From Actinomycetota bacterium (GTDB taxonomy: Bacteria > Actinomycetota > Thermoleophilia > RBG-16-64-13): a stretch of DNA of 5,110 bases. This document shows, piece after piece, positions 1 to 4,927 of the stretch. The position numbers and the translations under genes are program-made. Position 1 is the first letter of the stretch; each line of letters opens with the position of its first letter. The stretch is taken from the NCBI GenBank assembly GCA_023488925.1, contig JAMDDA010000114.1, forward strand, positions 1,658 to 6,767, read 5' to 3'. Below the pieces are notes generated by a model, which searched no databases, was not told where the DNA came from, and saw only the letters and a program-made list of their open reading frames with translations.

Positions 1-1
1 C

Positions 2-424
2 GTGGTCTACGATGGCATCGTCGCCGCGCGGGCCCGGGGGGCCGACGTGGTCATCGTCGACACGGCCGGACGGCTCCATACGCAGGTCAACCTGATGAAA
101 GAGCTCGAGAAGGTGGTGCGTGTCATTCGCAAGCAGATGCCCGATGCTCCGCACGAAACCCTCCTCACCATCGACGCCACGACCGGCCAGAATGGGTTGA
201 TACAGGCTCGGCGGTTCAAGGAGGCCGTGGACGTCACCGGCATAGTGCTCACCAAGATGGATGGCACGGCCAAGGGGGGCATCGCTCTGGCCGTTTCGCA
301 CGAGCTCGACCTTCCCATCAAGCTCATCGGTACGGGAGAGAAGATGGATGCCCTGCAACCCTTCGACCCCGCCGGTTTCACCGAACTCCTTTTCGACGAC
401 GGGCTGATCGGAACCAAAGGGTGA
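2..424 (+). CDS. ftsY: Signal recognition particle receptor FtsY, C-terminal part (5' end outside window)
   Basis: SRP receptor GTPase. It pairs with Ffh at the membrane so that both GTPases activate each other and the translating ribosome is handed to SecYEG. Only the last 140 codons are present; the reading frame is open from base 2 and the first GTG is taken as internal valine, not a start. Visible landmarks (residues counted from base 2) are the G3 motif DTAGR at 20-24 followed by LH, the SRP-GTPase box IDATTGQN at 57-64, the G4 region [10 protein letters not shown] at 84-93 and the closing [12 protein letters not shown] at 110-121. The tail [11 protein letters not shown] followed by a short end is typical of FtsY. 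TKMDGT and GTGEKMDAL fit FtsY, whereas Ffh usually has TKLDGD and ends in a methionine-rich M domain. The N-terminal A/N domains and the P-loop lie upstream. Assignment is firm. Confidence 0.97.
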   Translation: MVYDGIVAARARGADVVIVDTAGRLHTQVNLMKELEKVVRVIRKQMPDAPHETLLTIDATTGQNGLIQARRFKEAVDVTGIVLTKMDGTAKGGIALAVSHELDLPIKLIGTGEKMDALQPFDPAGFTELLFDDGLIGTKG

Positions 425-493
425 GCGGCGCACGGCGGCGTCAGTGTCGTCGTGGTTTGGAAGAGTCGAGGCAGCGGGCACGAGACCTACGCC

Positions 494-1702
494 ATGATCA
501 CCCGCCTGGCCCTGGTGTTCGTTGCCCTCGCGGTATGCGCGCTGGCTTCCCCGAAGCTGCGCGTGTCTCCCATCCCCTTGTATCTGGCGGCGGGAGCCGT
601 CTTGGGGCCCGATGGCCTTGCGCTTCCCGGAGAGGAAGCGCGCGGGTTCCTCGAAACGGCCGGTGAACTCGGTGTGCTCCTGTTGCTCTTCGGCCTGGGG
701 TTGGAGTTCAGTCCGGCGCGACTGCTGAGCTCGGGCAAGGGGCTGCTCACGGCCGGCCTGGTGGACCTGCTCGTCACCTGGCCCCTGGGGTTCGTCTTGG
801 GCGCGATCGTCTGGGGACCTGGGGCGGGCGTATTCACGGGAACGATGTTCTATGTCTCGAGCTCGGCGGTGATCGTGGCTTTTCTGATTTCGTCGAACCG
901 ACTGGCCGAACCCGAGACGGAAGCGGTTTTGGGCATCCTCGTATTCGAGGACGTGGTGGCAGGCGGGTTGCTCGTCATGGCCGCTTTGGTGGCGGGGCGC
1001 TCTGGAGGGGGCGTTCTCGTGGCGGAAGTCGCGCTGGCTCTCGTGGTGGGCCTGGTTCTCGGAGGTCTTGCTTTGCGGGGCTCCTCGCTGTTCGAAGGGC
1101 TGGGTCGGACACTCGCGGGCGAGTCTTTTCACCTGGCTTTGCTGGGTGCCCTGGTCACCGCTGGAGCGGCCGCCGCCGCCGGTGGGCTGTCGGCGCCGCT
1201 GGGAGCGCTGGCCCTCGGCATGGCCCTCTCCGAGGTCCACTGGAAGGACAGGGTGGAGAAGGCGGTGCGCCCGCTCAGGGACGTCCTCGCGGCGGTGTTC
1301 TTCTTCGTGGTGGGGGGAGCCATCACGGTCCACGCCGTGACAGATCTTTGGTGGATCGCGGCCGTCGCCGTGCTGCTGGCGACGGGCGGGAAGGTGGTTG
1401 TGGGGTTGGCGACCGGTCGGCCGTTACGCCTGAATCGTCGGCGCTCGTTGGTTCTCGGGACGACGCTGGTTCCCCGCGGGGAGTTCGGCCTCGTCGTGGC
1501 GACCATCGCGGCTGACGGCGCCGCTTTGGGCGGGTTTCCCAGCCAGGCTGAGGGGCTTGCCGGTCTCCTGGTATTGGGAACGGTCCTTGGTGGCATCCCG
1601 TGTGCTCAATGGGCGCGACGGGCGAAGCGGGAGGTAGTGCGCGGCGCCGCCGGAGGCGGTCTTGGACGCAGCGGCCCCAGGGAGGAGGAGAGGGACGCGT
1701 GA
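494..1702 (+). CDS. khtU: CPA2-family K+/H+ antiporter, KhtU-like
   Basis: Predicted integral membrane cation/proton antiporter (Na_H_Exchanger domain, CPA2), 402 aa and almost entirely hydrophobic segments. Visible signatures are LLLLFGLGLEFSP at 62-74, the SSSAVI stretch at 122-127, the acidic pair in ILVFEDVVA at 148-156 (E152, D153) as the likely ion-coupling site, LGALALGMALSE at 236-247, and VPRGEFGLVV at 326-335. After the last helix it ends in a short basic tail (ARRAKREVVR, then Gly/Arg/Glu-rich). It therefore lacks the C-terminal RCK/TrkA-N domain of KefB and KefC; that regulatory role is presumably supplied by the overlapping khtT gene. The family's role is K+ (and sometimes Na+ or NH4+) efflux in exchange for protons; the ion specificity here is inferred from the pairing. 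The start is uncertain: ATG at 494 gives the usual CPA2 N-terminus (MITRLALVFVAL), while GTG at 452 would add 14 polar residues. Neither has a good ribosome binding site. Confidence 0.88.
   Translation: MITRLALVFVALAVCALASPKLRVSPIPLYLAAGAVLGPDGLALPGEEARGFLETAGELGVLLLLFGLGLEFSPARLLSSGKGLLTAGLVDLLVTWPLGFVLGAIVWGPGAGVFTGTMFYVSSSAVIVAFLISSNRLAEPETEAVLGILVFEDVVAGGLLVMAALVAGRSGGGVLVAEVALALVVGLVLGGLALRGSSLFEGLGRTLAGESFHLALLGALVTAGAAAAAGGLSAPLGALALGMALSEVHWKDRVEKAVRPLRDVLAAVFFFVVGGAITVHAVTDLWWIAAVAVLLATGGKVVVGLATGRPLRLNRRRSLVLGTTLVPRGEFGLVVATIAADGAALGGFPSQAEGLAGLLVLGTVLGGIPCAQWARRAKREVVRGAAGGGLGRSGPREEERDA
1681..1694 (+). promoter_or_regulatory. Ribosome binding site fixing the khtT start
   Basis: A purine-only stretch GGAGGAGGAGAGGG lies inside the end of the antiporter gene, 4 nt before GTG 1699. 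It offers repeated GGAGG cores and supports GTG 1699 over the ATG at 1600 that would open the frame earlier. The GTGA overlap with the antiporter stop implies translational coupling of the two subunits. Confidence 0.75.
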
Positions 1703-2193
1703 AAGCTTTTCGGGAGACGGTGCTCCCCGGCGTAGGGAAGAAATACTCGTTCCTCACGGAGGGGGGCGATCTCGTCGTGATCATTGTGCACGACGAAGGG
1801 CGTCGGGAGATCCATCACTTCGAGGGTCCCGACGCGGACGGGCCGCGCGATATGCTCGTGCTCACGGATTTCGAGGCCGATCGCCTCGCGTCGATCCTGG
1901 GCGGAGCCTTCTATCGGCCCGCTCTGGCAGAGCGGATGGAGATGGCGCTGGAGGGCGTCCACATCGAGTGGGTGGTGGTGGAGCAGGATTCGGTCCTGAG
2001 TGGGCGGGCCATAGGGGAGCTGGAGCTCCGCAAGAAAACCGGTGTATCGGTAGTGGCCGTGATACGTGACGAGCAGCCTTTGGTGAACCCCGGGCCGGAG
2101 CTCGTCTTCCAAGCCGCAGATGTGCTGGTGTTGGTCGGCAGGGCGGACTGCTTCGCCTCCTTCCGGCGTTTGGTCGAGGGGGAGGAGACCTGA
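1699..2193 (+). CDS. khtT: KhtT-like regulatory subunit with RCK_C (TrkA-C) domain
   Basis: Soluble cytoplasmic regulator of the preceding antiporter, 164 aa, close to the roughly 165 aa of B. subtilis KhtT. The N-terminal domain (about 1-75) has the KhtT hallmark opening: FRETVLPGVGKKYSF at 4-18, then EGGDLVVIIVHDEGRREIHHF at 21-41 and an acidic segment. The RCK_C domain spans about 83-164, with the strands VSVVAVIRD at 117-124 and LVNPGPELVFQAADVLVLVG at 128-147. In B. subtilis, KhtT holds KhtU in check, responds to pH and binds cyclic di-AMP through RCK_C; by homology the same is likely here, but ligand contacts cannot be confirmed by reading. The GTG start overlaps the antiporter stop by 4 bp and is preceded by a strong purine-rich binding site. 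The gene order (transporter first) is the reverse of khtSTU in Bacillus, and no KhtS-like small gene is seen. Confidence 0.88.
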   Translation: MKAFRETVLPGVGKKYSFLTEGGDLVVIIVHDEGRREIHHFEGPDADGPRDMLVLTDFEADRLASILGGAFYRPALAERMEMALEGVHIEWVVVEQDSVLSGRAIGELELRKKTGVSVVAVIRDEQPLVNPGPELVFQAADVLVLVGRADCFASFRRLVEGEET

Positions 2194-2251
2194 CGGAGTG
2201 GGCGCGGGGTGAAAAACCAGTCAGGGTCGACCTGGGCAACGGCCCCCCTGT

Positions 2252-2280
2252 TTGACGCCGTATCCCGGGGGCGGTAAACT
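2252..2280 (+). promoter_or_regulatory. Predicted housekeeping sigma promoter for the ffh operon
   Basis: TTGACG (2252-2257) and TAAACT (2275-2280) are separated by exactly 17 nt. The -35 matches 5 of 6 consensus bases, and the -10 has the conserved TA....T pattern common in actinobacterial promoters. Transcription would begin near 2286-2288, giving a leader of about 96 nt before the ffh ATG. It lies in the right place and orientation, in an otherwise very GC-rich gap, so an AT-bearing match with ideal spacing is unlikely to be chance. The start site itself is inferred. Confidence 0.7.
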
Positions 2281-2299
2281 GCCTCACTTGCGGCTTTGG

Positions 2300-2324
2300 G
2301 GAGCCGGCCGGTGGCGGCTGCTCC
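2300..2324 (+). promoter_or_regulatory. Possible stem-loop in the ffh leader
   Basis: GGAGC (2300-2304) can pair with GCTCC (2320-2324). Alternatively AGCCG (2302-2306) can pair with CGGCT (2315-2319), so the two folds are mutually exclusive. There is no U-tract after either. In a GC-rich leader such short stems arise easily, so a regulatory role is only a possibility. Confidence 0.25.
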
Positions 2325-2382
2325 GAAAGGCGCCCGGTGATTCCAGGAGGCCCGCGCGAGCGGTCCCGGACGCGGCGGAGAC

Positions 2383-3711
2383 ATGTTCGACTCACTCTCG
2401 GAAAAGCTCCAGTCGGCTTTCGACGGCCTGAAAGGCCAGGGGAGGCTGAGTGACAAAGATATCGAGCGGGCGGCTCGGGAGATCCGCCTCGCTCTGCTCG
2501 AGGCCGACGTCAATTACCGGGTGGTCAAAGATTTCGTCGCCAAGGTGAAGGAGCGGGCCTTGGGGGTGGAAGTGCTCGAGAGCCTCACCCCGGCCCAACA
2601 GTTCGTCAAGATCGTCAACGAGGAGCTGGCCGCCCTCATGGGCACGGCCTCGACCAAGCTGGTGTTCTCCCCGCGCCCGCCCACGGTTGTCATGATGGTG
2701 GGCCTGCAGGGCTCGGGCAAGACCACCGCCTGCGGCAAGCTGGCCAACCTGCTGCTCGGCCAGGGCAAGAGCCCGGCCATGGTGGCGGCCGACGTCTACC
2801 GGCCGGCCGCCGTCGACCAGCTCAAGACCTTGGGCGCGCAGCTCGGGGTGCCGGTGTACGACGAGGGCACCGCCGCCGATCCGGTCGACATCGCCAAGCA
2901 CGGCCTCGACTGGTCCCGGGAGCTCGGCCGCGACGTGCTGATCATCGACACCGCCGGTCGCCTGCACGTCGACGAACGCCTCATGGAGGAGCTGGTCCGC
3001 ATCCGGAGTGCGGTGAAGCCGCACAACATCCTCTTGGTGCTCGATGCCATGACCGGCCAGGACGCGGTCAACGTAGCCCGGCAGTTCCAGGAGAAGGTGC
3101 AGTTCGACGGCGTGGTTCTCACCAAGCTCGACGGTGATGCCCGGGGCGGCGCGGCCCTCTCCGTGCGCGCGGTGACCGGCCGGCCCATCAAGTTCGCCAG
3201 CACAGGGGAGAAGCTCGACAGCTTCGAATACTTCCACCCGGACCGCATGGCCTCGCGCATCCTGGGTATGGGCGACGTGCTTTCCCTCATCGAGCGGGCC
3301 GAACAGGCCGTCGACGAGAAGAAGGCCAGGGAGCTCGAGCAGCGGTTACGCAAGGCGCAGTTCACGTTCGACGACTTTCTGGACCAACTCCAACAGGTCC
3401 GCAAGATGGGTTCGCTCCAGAGCATCCTGGGCATGATCCCGGGGCTACCCACGAGCAAGCTCAAGGGGCTGCAGATCGACGACAAGGCCTTCGACCGGGT
3501 CCAGGCCATCATCCATGCGATGACGGCCGAGGAGCGCCGCCACCCCGAGATCATCGGCGGCAGCCGGCGCCGGCGTATCGCCGCCGGGTCGGGCAACGAC
3601 ATCCAGGCGGTGAACCAGCTGCTGAATCAGTTCAAGCAGATGCAGAAGATGATGAAGCAGATCGGCTCCGGCCGTTTTCCCAAGAATCCCTTCCAGATGT
3701 TCGGCATGTGA
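2383..3711 (+). CDS. ffh: Signal recognition particle protein Ffh (SRP54)
   Basis: GTPase of the signal recognition particle. It binds 4.5S/SRP RNA and emerging signal sequences, then docks with FtsY. The 442 aa are full length for the family. The N domain (about 1-85) begins with the typical MFDSLSEKLQ and has the helix REIRLALLEADVNYRVVKDF at 32-51. The G domain has the P-loop GLQGSGKTT at 107-115, the insertion-box motif DVYRPAAVDQL at 137-147, DTAGRLH at 189-195, DAMTGQD at 221-227, TKLDGDARGG at 247-256 and the G5 region ASTGEKLDSFEYF at 272-284. The M domain (about 325-442) includes the RNA-binding helix-turn-helix with SRRRRIAAGSG at 394-404 and ends in a Met/Lys-rich helix (QMQKMMKQ) and NPFQMFGM. 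The ATG at 2383 gives the conserved N-terminus; a GGAG at 2377-2380 sits unusually close (2 nt). It is the first gene after the predicted promoter, followed 55 nt later by rpsP. Confidence 0.98.
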   Translation: MFDSLSEKLQSAFDGLKGQGRLSDKDIERAAREIRLALLEADVNYRVVKDFVAKVKERALGVEVLESLTPAQQFVKIVNEELAALMGTASTKLVFSPRPPTVVMMVGLQGSGKTTACGKLANLLLGQGKSPAMVAADVYRPAAVDQLKTLGAQLGVPVYDEGTAADPVDIAKHGLDWSRELGRDVLIIDTAGRLHVDERLMEELVRIRSAVKPHNILLVLDAMTGQDAVNVARQFQEKVQFDGVVLTKLDGDARGGAALSVRAVTGRPIKFASTGEKLDSFEYFHPDRMASRILGMGDVLSLIERAEQAVDEKKARELEQRLRKAQFTFDDFLDQLQQVRKMGSLQSILGMIPGLPTSKLKGLQIDDKAFDRVQAIIHAMTAEERRHPEIIGGSRRRRIAAGSGNDIQAVNQLLNQFKQMQKMMKQIGSGRFPKNPFQMFGM

Positions 3712-3727
3712 CCGGGGGGTGTTGTAC

Positions 3728-3763
3728 ATGCCGGCGACCGACGTGAACGAGGAGAGGAGGTGA
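3728..3763 (+). other. Candidate 11-codon leader ORF upstream of rpsP
   Basis: ATG at 3728 opens a frame encoding MPATDVNEERR and stops at TGA 3761-3763, within the rpsP Shine-Dalgarno (3755-3763). A GGGGGGTG run (3714-3721) lies 6 nt upstream and could pair with the anti-SD through two G:U wobbles. Ribosomes finishing this frame would stop on the rpsP ribosome binding site. No homology can be judged at this length, and it may be chance in a purine-rich spacer. Confidence 0.2.
3755..3763 (+). promoter_or_regulatory. Full-length Shine-Dalgarno of rpsP
   Basis: AGGAGGTGA is fully complementary to the conserved 16S rRNA 3' end (TCACCTCCT). Its GGAGG core ends 6 nt before ATG 3767. It is the strongest ribosome binding site in the window, as expected for a ribosomal protein needed at high levels. 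Confidence 0.85.
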
Positions 3764-3766
3764 GAT

Positions 3767-4009
3767 ATGGCGACGGCGATCAGATTGGCGCGGCGTGGCA
3801 GCAAGAAGCATCCGACGTACCGGATCGTGGTGGCAGACGCGCGTTCGCCCCGCGACGGCCGGTTCATCGAAACGATCGGTTTCTACAATCCTCAGACCGA
3901 GCCCTCGACCATCGAGGTCGATGAGGTCAAGGCCAAGCAGTGGTTGGCGAACGGTGCTCGGCCGTCCGACGCGGCACGCAGGCTCCTGGCGGTGAAAGGC
4001 ATCGTGTGA
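3767..4009 (+). CDS. rpsP: 30S ribosomal protein bS16
   Basis: Small-subunit ribosomal protein bS16, which binds 16S rRNA in the 5'/central body and helps 30S assembly. It is 80 aa, within the usual 75-100. The sequence follows the family pattern: [20 protein letters not shown] at 5-24, [16 protein letters not shown] at 27-42, a variable [21 protein letters not shown] segment and the closing [15 protein letters not shown] at 65-79. ATG 3767 is fixed by the perfect Shine-Dalgarno upstream. It sits 55 nt after ffh and 43 nt before khpA, in the standard ffh-rpsP-khpA-rimM-trmD order. No long C-terminal extension is present, unlike many mycobacterial and streptomycete S16 proteins, which carry an Ala/Lys-rich tail; this argues mildly against a crown actinobacterium. 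Confidence 0.97.
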   Translation: MATAIRLARRGSKKHPTYRIVVADARSPRDGRFIETIGFYNPQTEPSTIEVDEVKAKQWLANGARPSDAARRLLAVKGIV

Positions 4010-4052
4010 CACGGCGGCTCAGACGGCAGCGGCGACAGGGGGGTTCTGGACA

Positions 4053-4295
4053 ATGGAGGCTGAGTTGAAAGAGCTGCTCGAGTATCTGGCGAAGGCGCTC
4101 GTGGATCATCCGGACGACGTCCGGGTGGAGACAACCGAGACCGATACGACCGTGGTTCTCGAGCTGAACGTGGCCAAGGAAGACATCGGCAAGGTCATCG
4201 GAAAGCAGGGTCGCATTGCCAGAGCCCTCAGGACGGTCGTGAAAGCGAGTGCCGTCAAGAACGGCAAGCGGGCGATCGTCGAAATCGTAGATTAG
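4053..4295 (+). CDS. khpA: KH-domain RNA-binding protein KhpA
   Basis: Small single-KH-domain RNA-binding protein, 80 aa (YlqC/KhpA family, formerly annotated UPF0109). The N-terminal helix ELKELLEYLAKALVDHPDDV at 4-23 is characteristic, followed by a beta strand TTVVLELNV at 32-40 and the KH core EDIGKVIGKQGRIARALRTV at 43-62 with the GxxG loop at G50-K51-Q52-G53. In Streptococcus and other Gram-positives, KhpA pairs with KhpB/EloR and binds many RNAs, influencing cell elongation and division. A weak G-rich ribosome binding site, AGGGGGG at 4037-4043, lies 9 nt before ATG. The location between rpsP and rimM is the standard one in Firmicutes, Actinobacteria and several other phyla, and absent in Enterobacteria. 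Confidence 0.95.
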   Translation: MEAELKELLEYLAKALVDHPDDVRVETTETDTTVVLELNVAKEDIGKVIGKQGRIARALRTVVKASAVKNGKRAIVEIVD

Positions 4296-4297
4296 CC

Positions 4298-4326
4298 GCC
4301 GGCCGGGCTCCATTGGGGCGGCCGGC
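4298..4326 (+). promoter_or_regulatory. Strong GC hairpin between khpA and rimM
   Basis: GCCGGCCG (4298-4305) and CGGCCGGC (4319-4326) are a perfect 8-bp inverted repeat. Inside it, CTCC (4308-4311) can pair with GGGG (4315-4318, one G:U), leaving an ATT loop and a two-G bulge. It begins 3 nt after the khpA stop and ends just before the purine-rich rimM ribosome binding region. No U-tract follows (ACGGAGAGG), so it is not a classical intrinsic terminator. It could be a transcript-stability or processing element, or could tune rimM relative to khpA. Confidence 0.5.
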
Positions 4327-4350
4327 ACGGAGAGGAACGGAAAGAGCCCA

Positions 4351-4914
4351 ATGCCACGCCCTGAATGGATCGAAATCGGGCGCATCGTGCGGGCGCACGG
4401 CATCCACGGAGAAGTGCGGGTCGCGTCCAGCAGCGACAACCCGGACAGGCTTGTCCCGGGCGCGTATGTCTACGCGCGGCCGGGGCGCCGGGGTCTGGCC
4501 GCCGCGGCGGGGCAGCGCGCCCACCTGCGCATCACCAGCGTGCGGGGCGTGCCCGAGGAACCGATCGTCGCGTTTGCGGGCGTGAGCGACCGTGACGAGG
4601 CCGATGCCCTGCGCGGGCACATCCTCGAGGTGCCGAGCAGCGAGCTGCCCGAGCTGGAGGACGGAGAGTACTACCCCTTCGACCTCGAAGGGCTTGAAGT
4701 GCGCACCCCGGCCGGGGAGAGCGTGGGTGTCGTCGTCGAAGTGGTGGAGTCGCCCGCCCACGACATCCTGGTGGTCGGCCTCTCCTCGGGAGGCGCAGGC
4801 GGCCGGGCCGAGGCGCTGGTTCCCTTCGTGGAAGCGGCCGTGCCCGTAGTGGAGCCCGCGGCCGGCTATCTGGTCGTCGAGCCGCGGTTCCTGGAGCCGC
4901 CGGACGAGGCATGA
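4351..4914 (+). CDS. rimM: Ribosome maturation factor RimM
   Basis: 30S assembly factor that binds ribosomal protein uS19 and promotes maturation of the 16S 3' (head) domain. It is 187 aa, typical for the family. The N-terminal RimM barrel begins with WIEIGRIVRAHGIHGEVRV at 6-24 and runs to about 95, including VAFAGVSDRDEADALRGHIL at 73-92. The C-terminal PRC-barrel carries the hallmark EYYPFDLEGLEV at 106-117, then a strand around VVVEVVESPAHDILVV at 127-142 and LVPFV at 156-160. A small Gly-rich loop, SSGGAGGRAEA at 145-155, lies between PRC strands. ATG 4351 gives the expected N-terminus, and purine-rich GGAGAGGAACGG (4329-4340) precedes it at a rather long distance. It lies 13 nt before trmD, its usual partner. 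Confidence 0.96.
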   Translation: MPRPEWIEIGRIVRAHGIHGEVRVASSSDNPDRLVPGAYVYARPGRRGLAAAAGQRAHLRITSVRGVPEEPIVAFAGVSDRDEADALRGHILEVPSSELPELEDGEYYPFDLEGLEVRTPAGESVGVVVEVVESPAHDILVVGLSSGGAGGRAEALVPFVEAAVPVVEPAAGYLVVEPRFLEPPDEA

Positions 4915-4927
4915 AGGCCGGGCCGCC

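Larger units (their letters stand above)
2194..2382 (+). other. Intergenic region khtT-ffh: promoter and ffh leader
   Basis: This 189-nt gap is the only long non-coding stretch in the window. From left to right it holds an A5 run and imperfect hairpin (2212-2235), a C-rich tract (2243-2248), a consensus-like promoter (2252-2280), and a GC-rich leader of about 96 nt with a hairpin near 2300-2324. No open frame of convincing length or composition is present. No SRP RNA signature is recognisable, although the position next to ffh makes it worth looking for one. No U-tract terminator for khtT is seen on the plus strand. Confidence 0.7.

Noticed and set aside
421..666. 81-aa plus-strand frame overlapping the ftsY stop
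   Set aside because: It runs into the antiporter in another frame and is Arg-rich with no motif. The GTG/TGA overlap alone is not enough, and the antiporter frame is clearly the coding one.
1160..1190. GCC/GGC-rich repeat in the antiporter (poly-alanine stretch)
   Set aside because: It encodes a short Ala/Gly run within a transmembrane helix, normal in high-GC membrane proteins; it is not an expanded tandem repeat.
1600..1698. Earlier ATG start for the KhtT-like gene
   Set aside because: It would add 33 residues of Gly/Arg-rich sequence absent from KhtT proteins and overlap the antiporter by about 100 bp. GTG 1699 has a strong ribosome binding site and gives the conserved N-terminus.
2194..2382. 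SRP RNA (ffs) gene next to ffh
   Set aside because: The conserved SRP RNA tetraloop/domain IV pattern (a GGAAG-type apical region with its symmetric and asymmetric loops) is not recognisable. A covariance-model search would decide.
2392..3237. 281-aa open frame on the minus strand inside ffh
   Set aside because: It is antisense to a full-length, motif-complete ffh. Long antisense frames are expected in GC-rich genes, and its His/Gly/Leu-rich sequence shows no family motif.
2796..3602. 268-aa minus-strand open frame inside ffh
   Set aside because: Ser/Arg-rich composition is typical of a shadow frame, and it overlaps both ffh and another antisense frame.
4298..4340. Rho-independent terminator after khpA
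   Set aside because: The stem is strong but no U-tract follows, and rimM starts 25 nt later in the same operon order found across many phyla.
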